Shown: positions 18,776-28,800 of the stretch, in pieces
Numbering within the stretch: position 1 is the first letter of the stretch
Layout of the letters: each line of letters opens with the position of its first letter
Source of the DNA: an uncultured Flavobacteriaceae bacterium
GTDB lineage: Bacteria; Bacteroidota; Bacteroidia; Flavobacteriales; Flavobacteriaceae
Assembly (NCBI GenBank): GCA_938017825.1
Contig: CALIJE010000020.1
Span: 29,369-93,368 of the forward strand
Reading direction: 5' to 3'
DNA: 64,000 bases
Made by a program: the position numbers and the translations under genes
The notes under the pieces: generated by a model
Databases searched by the model: none
What the model was told of the DNA's origin: nothing
The model's input: only the letters and a program-made list of their open reading frames with translations

Positions 18776-21700
18776 TTATAGCCCCTCTGGTTTGGGTCTA
18801 GGAAAAAATTTGATCAAGCTATCGTTGCCCATGGCGGAATAAGGCGCGACTTTGGTCTCGGGTTTTTCTTCCAAAGCTTTTTCGCTCTTGCGAAATATCT
18901 TTTTGGTCAGTTCCTTAAAGGTATCGAAATCTACCTCATAGGACAGACCCAAGCCTTGTGTAGTGCCTAAGCGATCGGCCAAAAATGTCTGAATCTCGCT
19001 TTCACGGCTAAAAAACTTGGCGCTAAGGGTACCTTCCTCATTAAGTAAGACCTGTATTTCAAAATTACCCGCCACAACCGTTTCACTTGCCCCACCGACC
19101 GGCACCCCCACCTGGCCGTTAAATAGTACGCGATCACTAATTTTCGTCGAAAGGGTTACTGCCACTCTATTTTCTGCCTGAGCATCCAATGTTTGACCTG
19201 GCTCAAGAGCAAGAGCGATATCGAACTTTTCATTTCCAGAACTTAAAACCGAATTCAGAATTCCAGAGAAAGACTGTGCAATATTCCCAGTTAAGGCTCC
19301 CGCGGTCAATCCCTGTTGCTGCGTATTTACAAAAGACCCTTGTGCCAATAGAAATATTGCGTTTCGTTCCTTCACCGTTGGATCACTTAAACTGTACTCC
19401 AATTCAGATTTTACAATCGCGTTTGTATTTGGAAAATCAATATCAAATTCTATCCCAGGATTCTCAAGCTCTTCGGTGAGCTTGATAATTACATCCGTCG
19501 GTACCTTTCGATACGTACCATTATCGAGCAAAGGTGCCGGATTGGCGGATAAACTATATACCGCTTCAAGATTTAGAATGGCCCCGAGTGGGGGGCCGTC
19601 CCAGTTAATGGTTCCACCGGGTTCAACCCTAAAGTTCTTGTTTATCAAATTTCCAAATTTGAAGTTGTATTCCCCGGTTACGACTACAAATTCACCAAAC
19701 ATCTCGAAATCCCCTTTGGTGTTGATTCGAATAAGCATGGGGCCTTCTCCCGTTCCTTTTAGCGTACTGCCCGTCTCTAGATCCGTTACGATCTGTACCT
19801 CGGCATCTTTGGTAATCGCTAGATCAAAATTCATTTGCAGACCTTGAAATTCATCTAAAATACGGGGGGTACCCAGACTATCGATTTCGCTCTTATTTAT
19901 AAAATTGATAAAGGAATAATCACCGACCGAGACTACATCGCTCAACGGAATCTTCAAGGATGTACCCCTAGCGGTTTCCCCCTTTACATCTATATTCAAT
20001 GCCTTGGTAGGGCCATGTATTCGGCCAGAGCCTTTTAAAAACCCCGAGCCATAGTATAAAACCTCATCTTCATACGGGGTATTCAAAATCAATAAACGAT
20101 CGCCCCTAGTATCAACGTTCAAGTTTAGTCGCCAATCATCGAAAAAACTGTGGCTGATGGTACCGTCTAAGGTTGCCCTGGTATTTTCGTCTACATCAGT
20201 GATTGCTATTCGATCAAAATCAAAGGTCTGATCAAAAAGGTTTACCCGCGAATTGGGCGCAAAACTGTAATCAACATTAAGATAAGGTATGCCCAAACCT
20301 GCATCGTCTAAAGTGAGGATACCATTGAAATTAGGATTATCAACTTCGCCACTAATAGTTGCACTACCACTCACAAAACCACGTATATTATCAATAACCC
20401 CTTCGCCCAAAGGGCTGAAAGGGGAAATATCGAAATCGTTCATATTAACCAGTAAATCTGCCGTCGGAATTTCTGCGGTATTATTGATTTTACCATAAAT
20501 ACCGACCTTCTCGATGCCGTTCTCTGTAATTTGGCTATTCACAGAAAACTCCGTGAGGTCTTTGTTGCCCACAATTCCGATTGCCATATCCCCGATTGCC
20601 ATTTTATTGATCGAAAAGTCATCTATTTTTAAGTTCGATGAAGGCAGGTAAATACCATCTTTTTGATAAATGTTTAATACCCCGTTCACCTCTCCTTGCA
20701 ACTTTAAACTATCAACGGCCGGGGTGATTTTATCCAGGGAAACTATTTTGAATTCCAACTGCAGGTCTTTGTCGGTCGAATCTGCCAAGGACCCTCTTAA
20801 CCTTATTTGTTCCTCCTTGTTGTTGTTCATGACAATCTCCTGAATAGTGATGCTATCAAGGGTTCTGTTCACAATGACCTTATTCTTATTATTTCCATCC
20901 TTGTTTAAGACCCATTTGTTTCCTTTTATATCTATTTCCGACTTCTTGAGGCCTATAACCGACTTATTTTCAGCATTGAACGTATGGTAGAAATTGAGGT
21001 TGTATATATCATTATAGGTATTGCCTCCTGCAAATTCTGCCCTAAAGAATAGCGTGTCTTTGAGCTTCGTATTGATGATATTGAAATTCTTAACGTCGTA
21101 ATACGGATTGGACAAATCGCCTACCGAAGCAAACGTATTGAATAAGGGGTTTTTGTTATCAATGGTGACGTCTATATCATCGGCCTTGGAGCCAAAGGCC
21201 TCTATATATGGTGATTTGAAGGTCAGCTTAAAGTCCCCTTCGTCCGATCTAATTCGACCTTTTATAAACGTATTGGGATCAAATTTCACCTCAGGAAAAA
21301 AGACATCGACAATCTTGTTGTATATCTTGAAATTAAAAGAAAGATTTTGGCCTGCTGAAATTTCGAAAGGCCGGTAATTTGTATAGATACTACCCAATGA
21401 ATTCTGAACCAATCTACCCAATTCATTAACCTTGAAATTACCGCGTACAAAGCCTGTTATAATGTCTGGGGAATTAATGTTTATGGTGCGTACCGAATCG
21501 CTTTCGAAACTTGAAACAATTTCGAAGTCGTCAAAATAATAGGTGTCGTTCTTATTCTGAAAACTGGTCTTGGTAAATTTTATGTCGCCCTCTAGGTTAT
21601 CGAGATTGTTCCCGGTGACATCCATATTTACATCTCCTTTGAAAATGGAAATACTGTCGTTTATGAAATTAAGCTTCTTTAGATCGGCATACTCAACAGA

Positions 21701-23230
21701 AGCCACAAAATTAAAGTCGTTACGGTCGGCGCCAAAATCTGCCAATCCCTTAAAATCGAATTTTAAATTCTCGTCCTTACTATCTACGGTACCATCGAAC
21801 AATTGTTCTTTAAGTATCCCCGATACTTTGAGGTTATTGTATTCGTAGTTATTGAAGTTCAAAGCATACACTTCTCCGATCACTTCGGTATTCAAACTTT
21901 TTTGCACGAAACCAGTTCCTTCGACATTAAAATCCAAGGTGGCCTTCCCGACCCTGTCATTTTCGATGAAGCTCCCCAGGTCGAAATCAATGAGCGAAAC
22001 GAAACCTTTATATGTCGCATTATCAATATTGTTGACATTGCCAAGCTCTAAATCGGCATAACTACTGCCAATGGCGGTATTCAGATTTACCTTTGCCTTA
22101 ATAGAATTCGTGGTCACCTCGGTCTGGCCGCGAATGGTAAACTGTCCTAATTTCGTAAAGGAAGATGGTAATGATTTTCCGAGAATATTCGGCATCAAGG
22201 CCCGCAATTGATAGTAGCTAGAGGTTACGTTCTTCATTTGGGCATTCATTACAAAACTCTCATTCCTATCAAATAGATTTTTGAAGTTAAAATCGCCCCT
22301 AATCCCCGTATTATCTGATTGCAGAAATAGATCTTCGGTATTCAAATCGTTCAAAACGCCATTTACTTTCGAAGAAAAGGTTACTTCCTTGCCCTTGCCG
22401 AACTGGTCGTAGAGCAGGTTAATCTCATCAAATGCAACGATCGATTCCTCAAATTGCGCATCTACTTTGACCAGATTGAAAAAGTCCCTAAAGTCTTTCC
22501 TATCGTAATTAAAAACCAAATTTCCGTTCAAGGCCGAAGCCGGGGTTTTGATATTCAACGAATCGAATCGCATCTGTTGCTTGGTGTACTTGAACTGTGT
22601 TCGTAAAGAGTCTACCCGAATGCCTCTGCTGCTATCGAATGACATTTCCTTGATCGCCATTGATACCTCGGGGCCAAGAATCAGAAAATCATCGGCATCG
22701 ATATTTAAATTGACAAAATCGAGAACTTGTTGGTATTCACGATTTTCGTCGATCATTTTAAAACTGCTATTCGCGATAGAAATATGCGAAGAAGAAAAGA
22801 AAAATGGCGGTGTACCCTTTTTACGTGGGGCACCATCATCTAACTTGTCGATAAATACCTCAAGATTGGTATCTGTACTGTCCTGATACGTTTTGAGTTT
22901 AAAGTCGAGATGGTCTACCTCGATATCTCCGAATTCTAATTTTCCTTTGGTTAAGTTACCAACACTTAAAATAGAGGTAGTGAGCTCATTGATGTAAAAC
23001 AGCGTGTCTTTTTCGTAGTCTTTTATAAAAACATCCTCTAGAGTTGTATCCCAAGAAATCAAAGAGAATCGAAGTTTCTCGATATTGATATCGGTATTAT
23101 AGTCTTTGTTTACCCTATTGGTAACATACTGTGCCAACTTCGTCTGTACAGTTGGGAGCGAAAACACTAAGGTGCCTAAAACACAGATCAGCACAACGGC
23201 CAAAAGCGTTCGAAGCAGTATTTTTTTCAA
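18776..23230 (-). CDS. tamB: TamB-like translocation/assembly module protein (DUF490)
   Basis: A 1484-aa AsmA-like/TamB protein anchored in the inner membrane by one N-terminal helix (LLAVVLICVLGTLVFSL, residues about 8-24) and otherwise periplasmic. The body is a very long series of short beta strands rich in Asp, Asn and Phe, expected to form a hydrophobic groove that carries lipids or helps insert outer-membrane proteins. The C-terminal 350 residues hold the DUF490 domain, with the typical VVTGEYNFKFGNLINKNF and LEYSLSDPTVKERNAIFLL near 1280 and 1370. A partner TamA or BamA-like protein is not in this window. The gene diverges from tsaD with only 57 bases between starts. Confidence 0.9.
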   Translation of the reverse strand: MKKILLRTLLAVVLICVLGTLVFSLPTVQTKLAQYVTNRVNKDYNTDINIEKLRFSLISWDTTLEDVFIKDYEKDTLFYINELTTSILSVGNLTKGKLEFGDIEVDHLDFKLKTYQDSTDTNLEVFIDKLDDGAPRKKGTPPFFFSSSHISIANSSFKMIDENREYQQVLDFVNLNIDADDFLILGPEVSMAIKEMSFDSSRGIRVDSLRTQFKYTKQQMRFDSLNIKTPASALNGNLVFNYDRKDFRDFFNLVKVDAQFEESIVAFDEINLLYDQFGKGKEVTFSSKVNGVLNDLNTEDLFLQSDNTGIRGDFNFKNLFDRNESFVMNAQMKNVTSSYYQLRALMPNILGKSLPSSFTKLGQFTIRGQTEVTTNSIKAKVNLNTAIGSSYADLELGNVNNIDNATYKGFVSLIDFDLGSFIENDRVGKATLDFNVEGTGFVQKSLNTEVIGEVYALNFNNYEYNNLKVSGILKEQLFDGTVDSKDENLKFDFKGLADFGADRNDFNFVASVEYADLKKLNFINDSISIFKGDVNMDVTGNNLDNLEGDIKFTKTSFQNKNDTYYFDDFEIVSSFESDSVRTININSPDIITGFVRGNFKVNELGRLVQNSLGSIYTNYRPFEISAGQNLSFNFKIYNKIVDVFFPEVKFDPNTFIKGRIRSDEGDFKLTFKSPYIEAFGSKADDIDVTIDNKNPLFNTFASVGDLSNPYYDVKNFNIINTKLKDTLFFRAEFAGGNTYNDIYNLNFYHTFNAENKSVIGLKKSEIDIKGNKWVLNKDGNNKNKVIVNRTLDSITIQEIVMNNNKEEQIRLRGSLADSTDKDLQLEFKIVSLDKITPAVDSLKLQGEVNGVLNIYQKDGIYLPSSNLKIDDFSINKMAIGDMAIGIVGNKDLTEFSVNSQITENGIEKVGIYGKINNTAEIPTADLLVNMNDFDISPFSPLGEGVIDNIRGFVSGSATISGEVDNPNFNGILTLDDAGLGIPYLNVDYSFAPNSRVNLFDQTFDFDRIAITDVDENTRATLDGTISHSFFDDWRLNLNVDTRGDRLLILNTPYEDEVLYYGSGFLKGSGRIHGPTKALNIDVKGETARGTSLKIPLSDVVSVGDYSFINFINKSEIDSLGTPRILDEFQGLQMNFDLAITKDAEVQIVTDLETGSTLKGTGEGPMLIRINTKGDFEMFGEFVVVTGEYNFKFGNLINKNFRVEPGGTINWDGPPLGAILNLEAVYSLSANPAPLLDNGTYRKVPTDVIIKLTEELENPGIEFDIDFPNTNAIVKSELEYSLSDPTVKERNAIFLLAQGSFVNTQQQGLTAGALTGNIAQSFSGILNSVLSSGNEKFDIALALEPGQTLDAQAENRVAVTLSTKISDRVLFNGQVGVPVGGASETVVAGNFEIQVLLNEEGTLSAKFFSRESEIQTFLADRLGTTQGLGLSYEVDFDTFKELTKKIFRKSEKALEEKPETKVAPYSAMGNDSLIKFFPRPKPEGL

Positions 23231-23253
23231 TTTTTTGATAACGCCTTATGTTT

Positions 23254-23261
23254 TACCTTTG
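23254..23261 (+). promoter_or_regulatory. -7 promoter element for tsaD
   Basis: TACCTTTG matches TAnnTTTG and is preceded by TTG at 23235-23237 with a 16-base gap, close to the Bacteroidota -33/-7 arrangement. The GTG start of tsaD is 26 bases downstream. It lies inside the 57-base divergent gap with tamB. Confidence 0.55.
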
Positions 23262-23287
23262 AGCTTTCAATTTTTATTCCAAACCTG

Positions 23288-24310
23288 GTGCAAAACGAAA
23301 CTATTTACATTCTTGCCATAGAATCTTCCTGTGACGATACTTCAGCAGCAGTTCTTAAGGACGGAAAAGTGCTGAGCAACATTGTCGCCACCCAAAAAAT
23401 TCATGAGCAATACGGGGGTGTTGTGCCCGAATTGGCATCTAGGGCACACCAGCAAAATATCGTTCCAGTGGTTCACCAAGCCTTAGCCAAGGCAAATATC
23501 GATAAAAAACAACTATCGGCCATAGCTTTTACCAGAGGCCCCGGACTTATGGGCTCCTTGCTTGTTGGGACTTCTTTCGCCAAATCGCTCTCCTTGGGAC
23601 TGCAAATTCCTTTGATAGAAGTCAATCATATGCAGGCGCATATTTTGGCCCATTTTATTAAAGAGGAGCAAACTGCCCCACCCGAGTTTCCGTTTTTGGC
23701 CATGACCATTAGTGGCGGTCATACGCAAATCGTACGTGTCAACGACCATTTTGATATGGAAATTCTAGGAGAAACTCTAGATGATGCGGTGGGCGAAGCT
23801 TTCGACAAAAGTGCCAAATTAATGGGGCTACCATATCCTGGGGGGCCGCTTATAGATAAATATGCCCAGACAGGAAACCCTAAGGCTTTTGATTTTCCCC
23901 GACCAAAAGTAGCAGGCTTAAATTTTAGCTTTAGTGGACTTAAAACCAGTATTCTTTACTTTTTACAGAAACAAGTACAGCAAAATCCTGACTTTATCGC
24001 ACAAAACCGGGATGATATTTGTGCTTCTATTCAAGATACCATAATAGCTATTTTGATGGGTAAATTAGAAAAGGCCGTTGAACAAACAGGCATCAAAACC
24101 ATTGCCATCGGAGGCGGTGTCTCGGCCAATTCCGGTATTCGAAATAGCTTGGTACAAAAGGAAACCGAAAAAAAGTGGCGCACATATATCCCAAAATTTG
24201 AATACTGCACTGATAATGCCGCCATGATCGGCATTGTTGGACATTTAAAATATTTGAAAAACGATTTTTCACAACAAGATATAAGCGCAAAAGCGCGCTA
24301 TTCTATTTAA
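23288..24310 (+). CDS. tsaD: tRNA N6-threonylcarbamoyladenosine synthase TsaD
   Basis: A 340-aa enzyme that transfers the threonylcarbamoyl group to A37 of tRNAs reading ANN codons, working with TsaB, TsaC and TsaE. The start is GTG at 23288. Family motifs are complete: AIESSCDDTSAAVL at the N-terminus, the metal-binding NHMQAHILAHF near residue 115, the SGGHTQIV loop near 143, and GGGVSANSGIR near 278. Length matches bacterial TsaD. rsmE follows after 8 bases, so the two RNA-modification genes are co-transcribed. Confidence 0.97.
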   Translation: MQNETIYILAIESSCDDTSAAVLKDGKVLSNIVATQKIHEQYGGVVPELASRAHQQNIVPVVHQALAKANIDKKQLSAIAFTRGPGLMGSLLVGTSFAKSLSLGLQIPLIEVNHMQAHILAHFIKEEQTAPPEFPFLAMTISGGHTQIVRVNDHFDMEILGETLDDAVGEAFDKSAKLMGLPYPGGPLIDKYAQTGNPKAFDFPRPKVAGLNFSFSGLKTSILYFLQKQVQQNPDFIAQNRDDICASIQDTIIAILMGKLEKAVEQTGIKTIAIGGGVSANSGIRNSLVQKETEKKWRTYIPKFEYCTDNAAMIGIVGHLKYLKNDFSQQDISAKARYSI

Positions 24311-24318
24311 ACACGATT

Positions 24319-25026
24319 ATGCAATTATTCTACAACCCTAACATTGATGGTAGTTCAAATCAGTTTTCCCTGAACCCGGAGGAGAGCAAACACATCGTAA
24401 AAGTGTTGCGCAAAACTACTGGAGACCAACTCCATATCACCAATGGCAACGGATACATCTTTACCGTTGAAATAATAGAGCCCAGTGAAAAAAAATGTAA
24501 GGTGGCCATCGTGGACGAAGAAAAAATTCACCCCGCAAAGCACTGGCTACACATGGTCGTTGCACCGACAAAAATGAACGATCGGTTTGAATGGTTCTTG
24601 GAAAAGGCCACTGAAATAGGCGTGCATGAAATTACCCCGATACTATGCGAACGATCGGAAAGGAAAGTCATTAAGCCAGAACGTCTGCAAAAAGTTTTGC
24701 AATCCGCAATGAAACAAAGTCTTCGTGCGCACTTGCCCAAATTGAACGAGGCCATATCGCTTGAAAAATTCTTGAGCAAGGAACAAAACGGACTGCTTTT
24801 TATAGCGCACTGTGAGGATGAGGAAAAGCTAGAGTTGAAGCGTCGCGTGGCTCCCGACAAGGACATTACCGTTCTTATTGGTCCTGAAGGCGATTTCACA
24901 AGCAAAGAAATTGATCTCGCTTATGCAGCTGGTTTTCTCCCAATCTCGTTGGGGACAAGCAGATTGCGTACCGAAACTGCGGCTGTCGTTGCCTGTACGA
25001 TAATAAATATGATCAATAACGGATAA
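24319..25026 (+). CDS. rsmE: 16S rRNA (uracil-1498-N3)-methyltransferase
   Basis: A 235-aa SPOUT-fold methyltransferase that modifies U1498 of 16S rRNA. Visible hallmarks are the N-terminal LNPEESKHIVKVLRKTTGD (PUA-like RNA-binding part), FEWFLEKATEIGVHEITP near residues 92-110, and the C-terminal knot segment IGPEGDFTSKEIDLA followed by LGTSRLRTETAAVVA, which binds S-adenosylmethionine. It is the second gene after tsaD. Its TAA stop lies 2 bases from the stop of the convergent DUF1223 gene, with no room for a terminator between them. Confidence 0.95.
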   Translation: MQLFYNPNIDGSSNQFSLNPEESKHIVKVLRKTTGDQLHITNGNGYIFTVEIIEPSEKKCKVAIVDEEKIHPAKHWLHMVVAPTKMNDRFEWFLEKATEIGVHEITPILCERSERKVIKPERLQKVLQSAMKQSLRAHLPKLNEAISLEKFLSKEQNGLLFIAHCEDEEKLELKRRVAPDKDITVLIGPEGDFTSKEIDLAYAAGFLPISLGTSRLRTETAAVVACTIINMINNG

Positions 25027-25028
25027 AC

Positions 25029-25811
25029 CTATTTGGTGAAATCGGTTTTCACCGCTGCGGTGATATCCAAATCGGTATTCGAGACAAGTAGAATAAGTGC
25101 TACATCTTCGTTTTTTTGGAGTAGGGTTGGCAATTCTACTTCGATTTCTCCTTTTGCGTTTGTTAAGCGTAGTTCGTTTTCGGCAACTACGATGTTAGCG
25201 TTCCTAATGGTTCTATTGCGGTTTTCCCCTCTTTTCACCTCAGTGGTCCGCTCGTCTAAAACCAAAACCGCACGAAGTTTTTTATTATCTATGTTTCCTT
25301 CTATTTCAAAGCCAGCGACGACTGAATTGTCTTTTTGTTCAAATTTGATGATGCGAGCGCTATTTTCAACTTTCATGCCCTTAAAACTTGTAATGGCCTC
25401 GTTCATTTTAGCCCTATTTGAACCGGTAAAGTGTGTTTTTCCATTTACGACAATCTCTGGGGTATAATTACCTCGATATCCTAGCTTTTTGTTGTAGTTG
25501 CTTTGTCTATTGGAATATATTTTTTTACTAAAAGGGTCTTTCCACCCAATATAGTTCCAATAGTCTACATGATATGACAGTGTAAAAACATTTTTAGGGT
25601 GTAATTGCTTCACCTCCTTAAGTAACCTATCCGCTGCAGGACAACTAGAGCAGCCTTGGGAAGTGAAAAGTTCAAGAACTACTATAGGTTCATAAGGAGC
25701 TTCTTTACTATTGTGCTGCTCATGTTGTGCATCCGCTCTTTTATCATCCAATGAAAACGCGGCCAGTATACCGGCAGACAAAACAATTCCTAGAATTAAA
25801 AATCTTCTCAT
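25029..25811 (-). CDS. DUF1223 thioredoxin-like exported protein
   Basis: A 260-aa protein with a signal peptide (ILGIVLSAGILAAFS) and a thioredoxin-like domain of the DUF1223 family. The redox motif is LFTSQGCSSCPAADRLL near residues 53-69, followed by LSYHVDYWNYIGWKDPFS and YTPEIVVNGKTHFTGSN, all typical of the family. It is probably periplasmic or outer-membrane associated and acts on thiols or as a redox carrier; the partner is unknown. The start at 25811 is only 26 bases from the start of the divergent DUF4159 gene, so promoters must lie inside neighbouring coding sequence or be very compact. Confidence 0.85.
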   Translation of the reverse strand: MRRFLILGIVLSAGILAAFSLDDKRADAQHEQHNSKEAPYEPIVVLELFTSQGCSSCPAADRLLKEVKQLHPKNVFTLSYHVDYWNYIGWKDPFSKKIYSNRQSNYNKKLGYRGNYTPEIVVNGKTHFTGSNRAKMNEAITSFKGMKVENSARIIKFEQKDNSVVAGFEIEGNIDNKKLRAVLVLDERTTEVKRGENRNRTIRNANIVVAENELRLTNAKGEIEVELPTLLQKNEDVALILLVSNTDLDITAAVKTDFTK

Positions 25812-25837
25812 GATGATATTTGCTATTTTTGAATTCT

Positions 25838-26509
25838 ATGAATTTAGTTCGTCTCTACATCAAACAACTTACGCTGCTCAGCCTATTTTGTCTATTTATT
25901 GGCTCCAATTTATCATTGGGACAGGAAATTGCCATCCTAAAATATAAAGGTGGAGGCGATTGGTACGCCAACCCTACGGCACTGCCCAATTTGGTACGTT
26001 TTTGCAATTCCAATATTGACAGCGCCATCCCTGAAAAGATCGATCAAATTGAAGTAGGAAGCTCTTCCATTTTTCAATATTCTTTTGTGCACATGACCGG
26101 GCATGGCAACGTGGTATTTTCGCAGGAAGAAGCCGAGAATCTTCGTAATTATCTGTTATCAGGCGGGTTTCTGCATATTGATGACAACTATGGTATGGAG
26201 CCCTACTTGCGTAAGGAGCTTATCAAGGTATTTCCAAATAAAGAACTGGAAGAACTAGGGGCCGACCATCCCATTTTTAAACAAACCTATGACTTTCCGC
26301 AAGGGTTACCCAAGATTCATGAACATGACGGGAAGCGACCACAGGCACTGGGTATAATTAATGAAGGCAGACTGGTGCTTCTTTTTACCTACGAAACTGA
26401 CCTCGGTGATGGCTGGGAGGACCCTGCGGTTCATAACGACCCCCCTGAGTTACGTGAAAAGGCTTTGCAAATGGGTGCTAACATTATATCTTACGTTTTT
26501 AAAAACTAA
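25838..26509 (+). CDS. DUF4159-family exported protein
   Basis: A 223-aa protein. A TTG at 25820 could extend the frame, but the ATG at 25838 gives a natural signal peptide (LTLLSLFCLFIGSNLSLGQ) and is chosen. The rest is a class-I glutamine-amidotransferase-like fold of the DUF4159 family: ILKYKGGGDWYANPTALPNL, then HMTGHGNVVFSQEEAENLR, then GGFLHIDDNYG. In Bacteroidota these genes often sit beside MoxR/BatA-type genes; here the neighbours are a DUF1223 protein and an AI-2E-type permease. Its function is unknown. The permease gene begins 4 bases after its stop, so they share a transcript. Confidence 0.85.
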   Translation: MNLVRLYIKQLTLLSLFCLFIGSNLSLGQEIAILKYKGGGDWYANPTALPNLVRFCNSNIDSAIPEKIDQIEVGSSSIFQYSFVHMTGHGNVVFSQEEAENLRNYLLSGGFLHIDDNYGMEPYLRKELIKVFPNKELEELGADHPIFKQTYDFPQGLPKIHEHDGKRPQALGIINEGRLVLLFTYETDLGDGWEDPAVHNDPPELREKALQMGANIISYVFKN

Positions 26510-26513
26510 CCAA

Positions 26514-27614
26514 ATGACGGCCAAAAACATATCTAAGGGAATTTTAAGGGCAATCGGCATCATCGTGGCTATCGTATTGACCTTGTATTTTTTGTACGAA
26601 ATACGATCAGTTCTCGCCTATTTGGCCATAGCTGCCGTAGTTGCTTTAATTGGAAGGCCAATAGTACTTTTTTTAAGAAGAAAGCTCAAATTCCCCAACC
26701 TTTTGGCGGTCATTGCCACTATGGTCTTGATGGTGGGCCTGCTAATCGGTATCATTGCCCTATTCGTTCCATTGATTTCAGAACAAGGCAAGAATCTATC
26801 GCTGTTGAACCTAGAGGCCTTACAGCAAAAAATAAATGCGCTGTATATTGAAATCACCCAGTATTTTGGCGGTTCGCCTGCCACTGTGAACGAAATGCTA
26901 ACGCAATCGGAGCTTGGCAAAAGTGTTCTCGAAAAATTGGATGTCGGCTTTATACCCAATTTCCTAAATTCATTTCTAGAAGTTCTCAGTAGCGCAAGTA
27001 TTGGGTTGTTTTCCATACTTTTTATCTCATTCTTCTTTCTAAAGGACAGCAAATTATTTCAAAACGGACTCCTCATGTTCGTACCCAATGATAAGGAGAC
27101 CGGCACGGTGAAGTCTATCGATAAAATCAATAATCTCTTATCTAGATATTTCGTCGGACTTTTGCTTCAAATTTTTGTTTTGTTCATTATTTATACGGTA
27201 ACCCTCTTTAGTGTTGGGGTAGAGAATGCAATTGTTATCGCATTTTTATGCGCCCTTTTTAATGTGATTCCGTATGTCGGCCCCATCATCGGGGGAGTAC
27301 TCATGATCGTGCTCACTATGACCAGTTTTTTAGGTATGGATTTCAGTACGGTGATACTGCCAAAAGCAGGTTATGTTTTGATCGGATTGGTGGCTGGCCA
27401 AATCGTTGATAATTTTGTTTCCCAGCCCATTATTTTTTCGAATAGCGTAAAGTCACACCCCCTTGAAATTTTCTTGGTCATCATTATCGCTGGACTCCTT
27501 TTTGGGGTAGTCGGGATGATCGTCGCGGTACCCGGCTACACTGCAATAAAGGTAATATTGAAGGAGTTTTTGTCTGAAAACAAGCTCGTAAAATCGTTAA
27601 CTCATAATTTATAG
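26514..27614 (+). CDS. AI-2E-family (PerM/YdiK-type) membrane transporter
   Basis: A 366-aa inner-membrane protein with about eight hydrophobic helices. The frame is open from 26361, but that part overlaps the DUF4159 gene; the ATG at 26514, 4 bases after that gene's stop, gives the usual N-terminus. Hallmarks are the paired N-terminal helices, the central soluble region (about 90-190), and the conserved stretch NVIPYVGPIIGGVLMIVL near residue 250, followed by PIIFSNSVKSHPLEIFLVI. Members of this family have been tied to autoinducer-2 export or Na+/H+ antiport; neither activity can be assigned from sequence. Confidence 0.9.
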   Translation: MTAKNISKGILRAIGIIVAIVLTLYFLYEIRSVLAYLAIAAVVALIGRPIVLFLRRKLKFPNLLAVIATMVLMVGLLIGIIALFVPLISEQGKNLSLLNLEALQQKINALYIEITQYFGGSPATVNEMLTQSELGKSVLEKLDVGFIPNFLNSFLEVLSSASIGLFSILFISFFFLKDSKLFQNGLLMFVPNDKETGTVKSIDKINNLLSRYFVGLLLQIFVLFIIYTVTLFSVGVENAIVIAFLCALFNVIPYVGPIIGGVLMIVLTMTSFLGMDFSTVILPKAGYVLIGLVAGQIVDNFVSQPIIFSNSVKSHPLEIFLVIIIAGLLFGVVGMIVAVPGYTAIKVILKEFLSENKLVKSLTHNL

Positions 27615-27621
27615 TAAAAGT

Positions 27622-28800
27622 TTGAATACTAATATATTAAAAACTGATATTCAATCTTTTATATTTAAAAATGAGACTGTTGATATTGCTTCTATATTGT
27701 TTAAAAAGACACTTTTCGTAGAGGTTACGAATCGTGAGCTTGTAGCACAATTGGAAGCACGCAGAAAGTGTAGAAAAAAACTACCGACCTGGTATAACAG
27801 CCCGAACATATATTACCCAAGCAAACTTCAAATCGAACAAACTTCTTCAGAAGTCACCGCAGCATACAAAACCAATTTGGTCAGCGGAAAATGCCTGGTA
27901 GATCTCACAGGGGGATTCGGTGTTGACAGTTACTTTTTTAGTAGAAAAATAGAGCAGGTTTTTCATTGTGAAATAGCGGAAGAATTATCCAGAATAGCAA
28001 GTCATAATTTTGGTGTTCTAAAAAGAAAGAACATCACCCAAATTCCTAAGGATGGTATTTCGTTCTTGACCTCACAAAATCTTTCAGTTGATTGGGTATA
28101 TATTGACCCCTCAAGAAGAAATGAATTCAAGGGAAAAGTATTTCAACTAGCCGATTGCACCCCGCATATTGTAAAACATTTGAATCTTATTTTTGAGAAA
28201 TCGAAAAACCTTCTCATCAAAACTTCCCCACTTTTGGATATCAGCATGGGAATTTCAGAACTTGGCCAGGTGGCTGAAATTCATATTGTCGCAGTAGACA
28301 ATGAGGTTAAGGAATTGCTTTGGGTACTTAAGAAAGGGTTCAATGGGCATACTGAGATCAAGACTATCAATATTCAAAAAAAATCGTTACAAAAATTCGA
28401 CTTCACACGTTCAAAGGAAAAAACAGCTGTTTCAAAATTTTCAGAACCCCTCACCTATTTGTACGAGCCAAATGCTGCGCTGATGAAATCGGGCGCTTTT
28501 CGAATAATCGGTGAGCGGCTAAAGCTTTCAAAACTACATACGAATACACACCTATATACCTCTAATCAATTAATTGAATTCCCGGGCAGGCGTTTCAAGA
28601 TAATGGCATCATATCCATTTAACCTTCGCATACTAAAAAAATTACGCCTTCAAAAAGCCAACATCACCACCAGAAATTTTCCACATTCCGTTGCGTATCT
28701 AAGAAAGAAACTCAAAATCGAAGAAGGCGGCGAAATTTTCCTGTTCTTTCTAATCAATAAAGATGATGACCTTGTAATGGTTCAGTGCAAAAAATTCTAA
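27622..28800 (+). CDS. THUMP-like domain class I methyltransferase
   Basis: A 392-aa cytoplasmic protein with a TTG start at 27622, 7 bases after the transporter gene. The SAM-binding motif is LVDLTGGFGVDSYFFS near residues 92-107; DWVYIDPSRR near 158-167 is an aspartate/proline catalytic-type motif seen in nucleic-acid methyltransferases. The C-terminal part has THUMP-like character (LIEFPGRRFKIMASYPFN, NFPHSVAYLRKKLKI). Relatives are annotated as class I SAM-dependent methyltransferases of unknown RNA or protein target. It ends the cluster; no terminator hairpin is seen after it. Confidence 0.8.
   Translation: MNTNILKTDIQSFIFKNETVDIASILFKKTLFVEVTNRELVAQLEARRKCRKKLPTWYNSPNIYYPSKLQIEQTSSEVTAAYKTNLVSGKCLVDLTGGFGVDSYFFSRKIEQVFHCEIAEELSRIASHNFGVLKRKNITQIPKDGISFLTSQNLSVDWVYIDPSRRNEFKGKVFQLADCTPHIVKHLNLIFEKSKNLLIKTSPLLDISMGISELGQVAEIHIVAVDNEVKELLWVLKKGFNGHTEIKTINIQKKSLQKFDFTRSKEKTAVSKFSEPLTYLYEPNAALMKSGAFRIIGERLKLSKLHTNTHLYTSNQLIEFPGRRFKIMASYPFNLRILKKLRLQKANITTRNFPHSVAYLRKKLKIEEGGEIFLFFLINKDDDLVMVQCKKF

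Noticed and set aside
26361..26513. Extended N-terminus of the AI-2E-type transporter
   Set aside because: It overlaps the DUF4159 gene in another frame and reads as non-family sequence; the ATG at 26514 gives the usual start.
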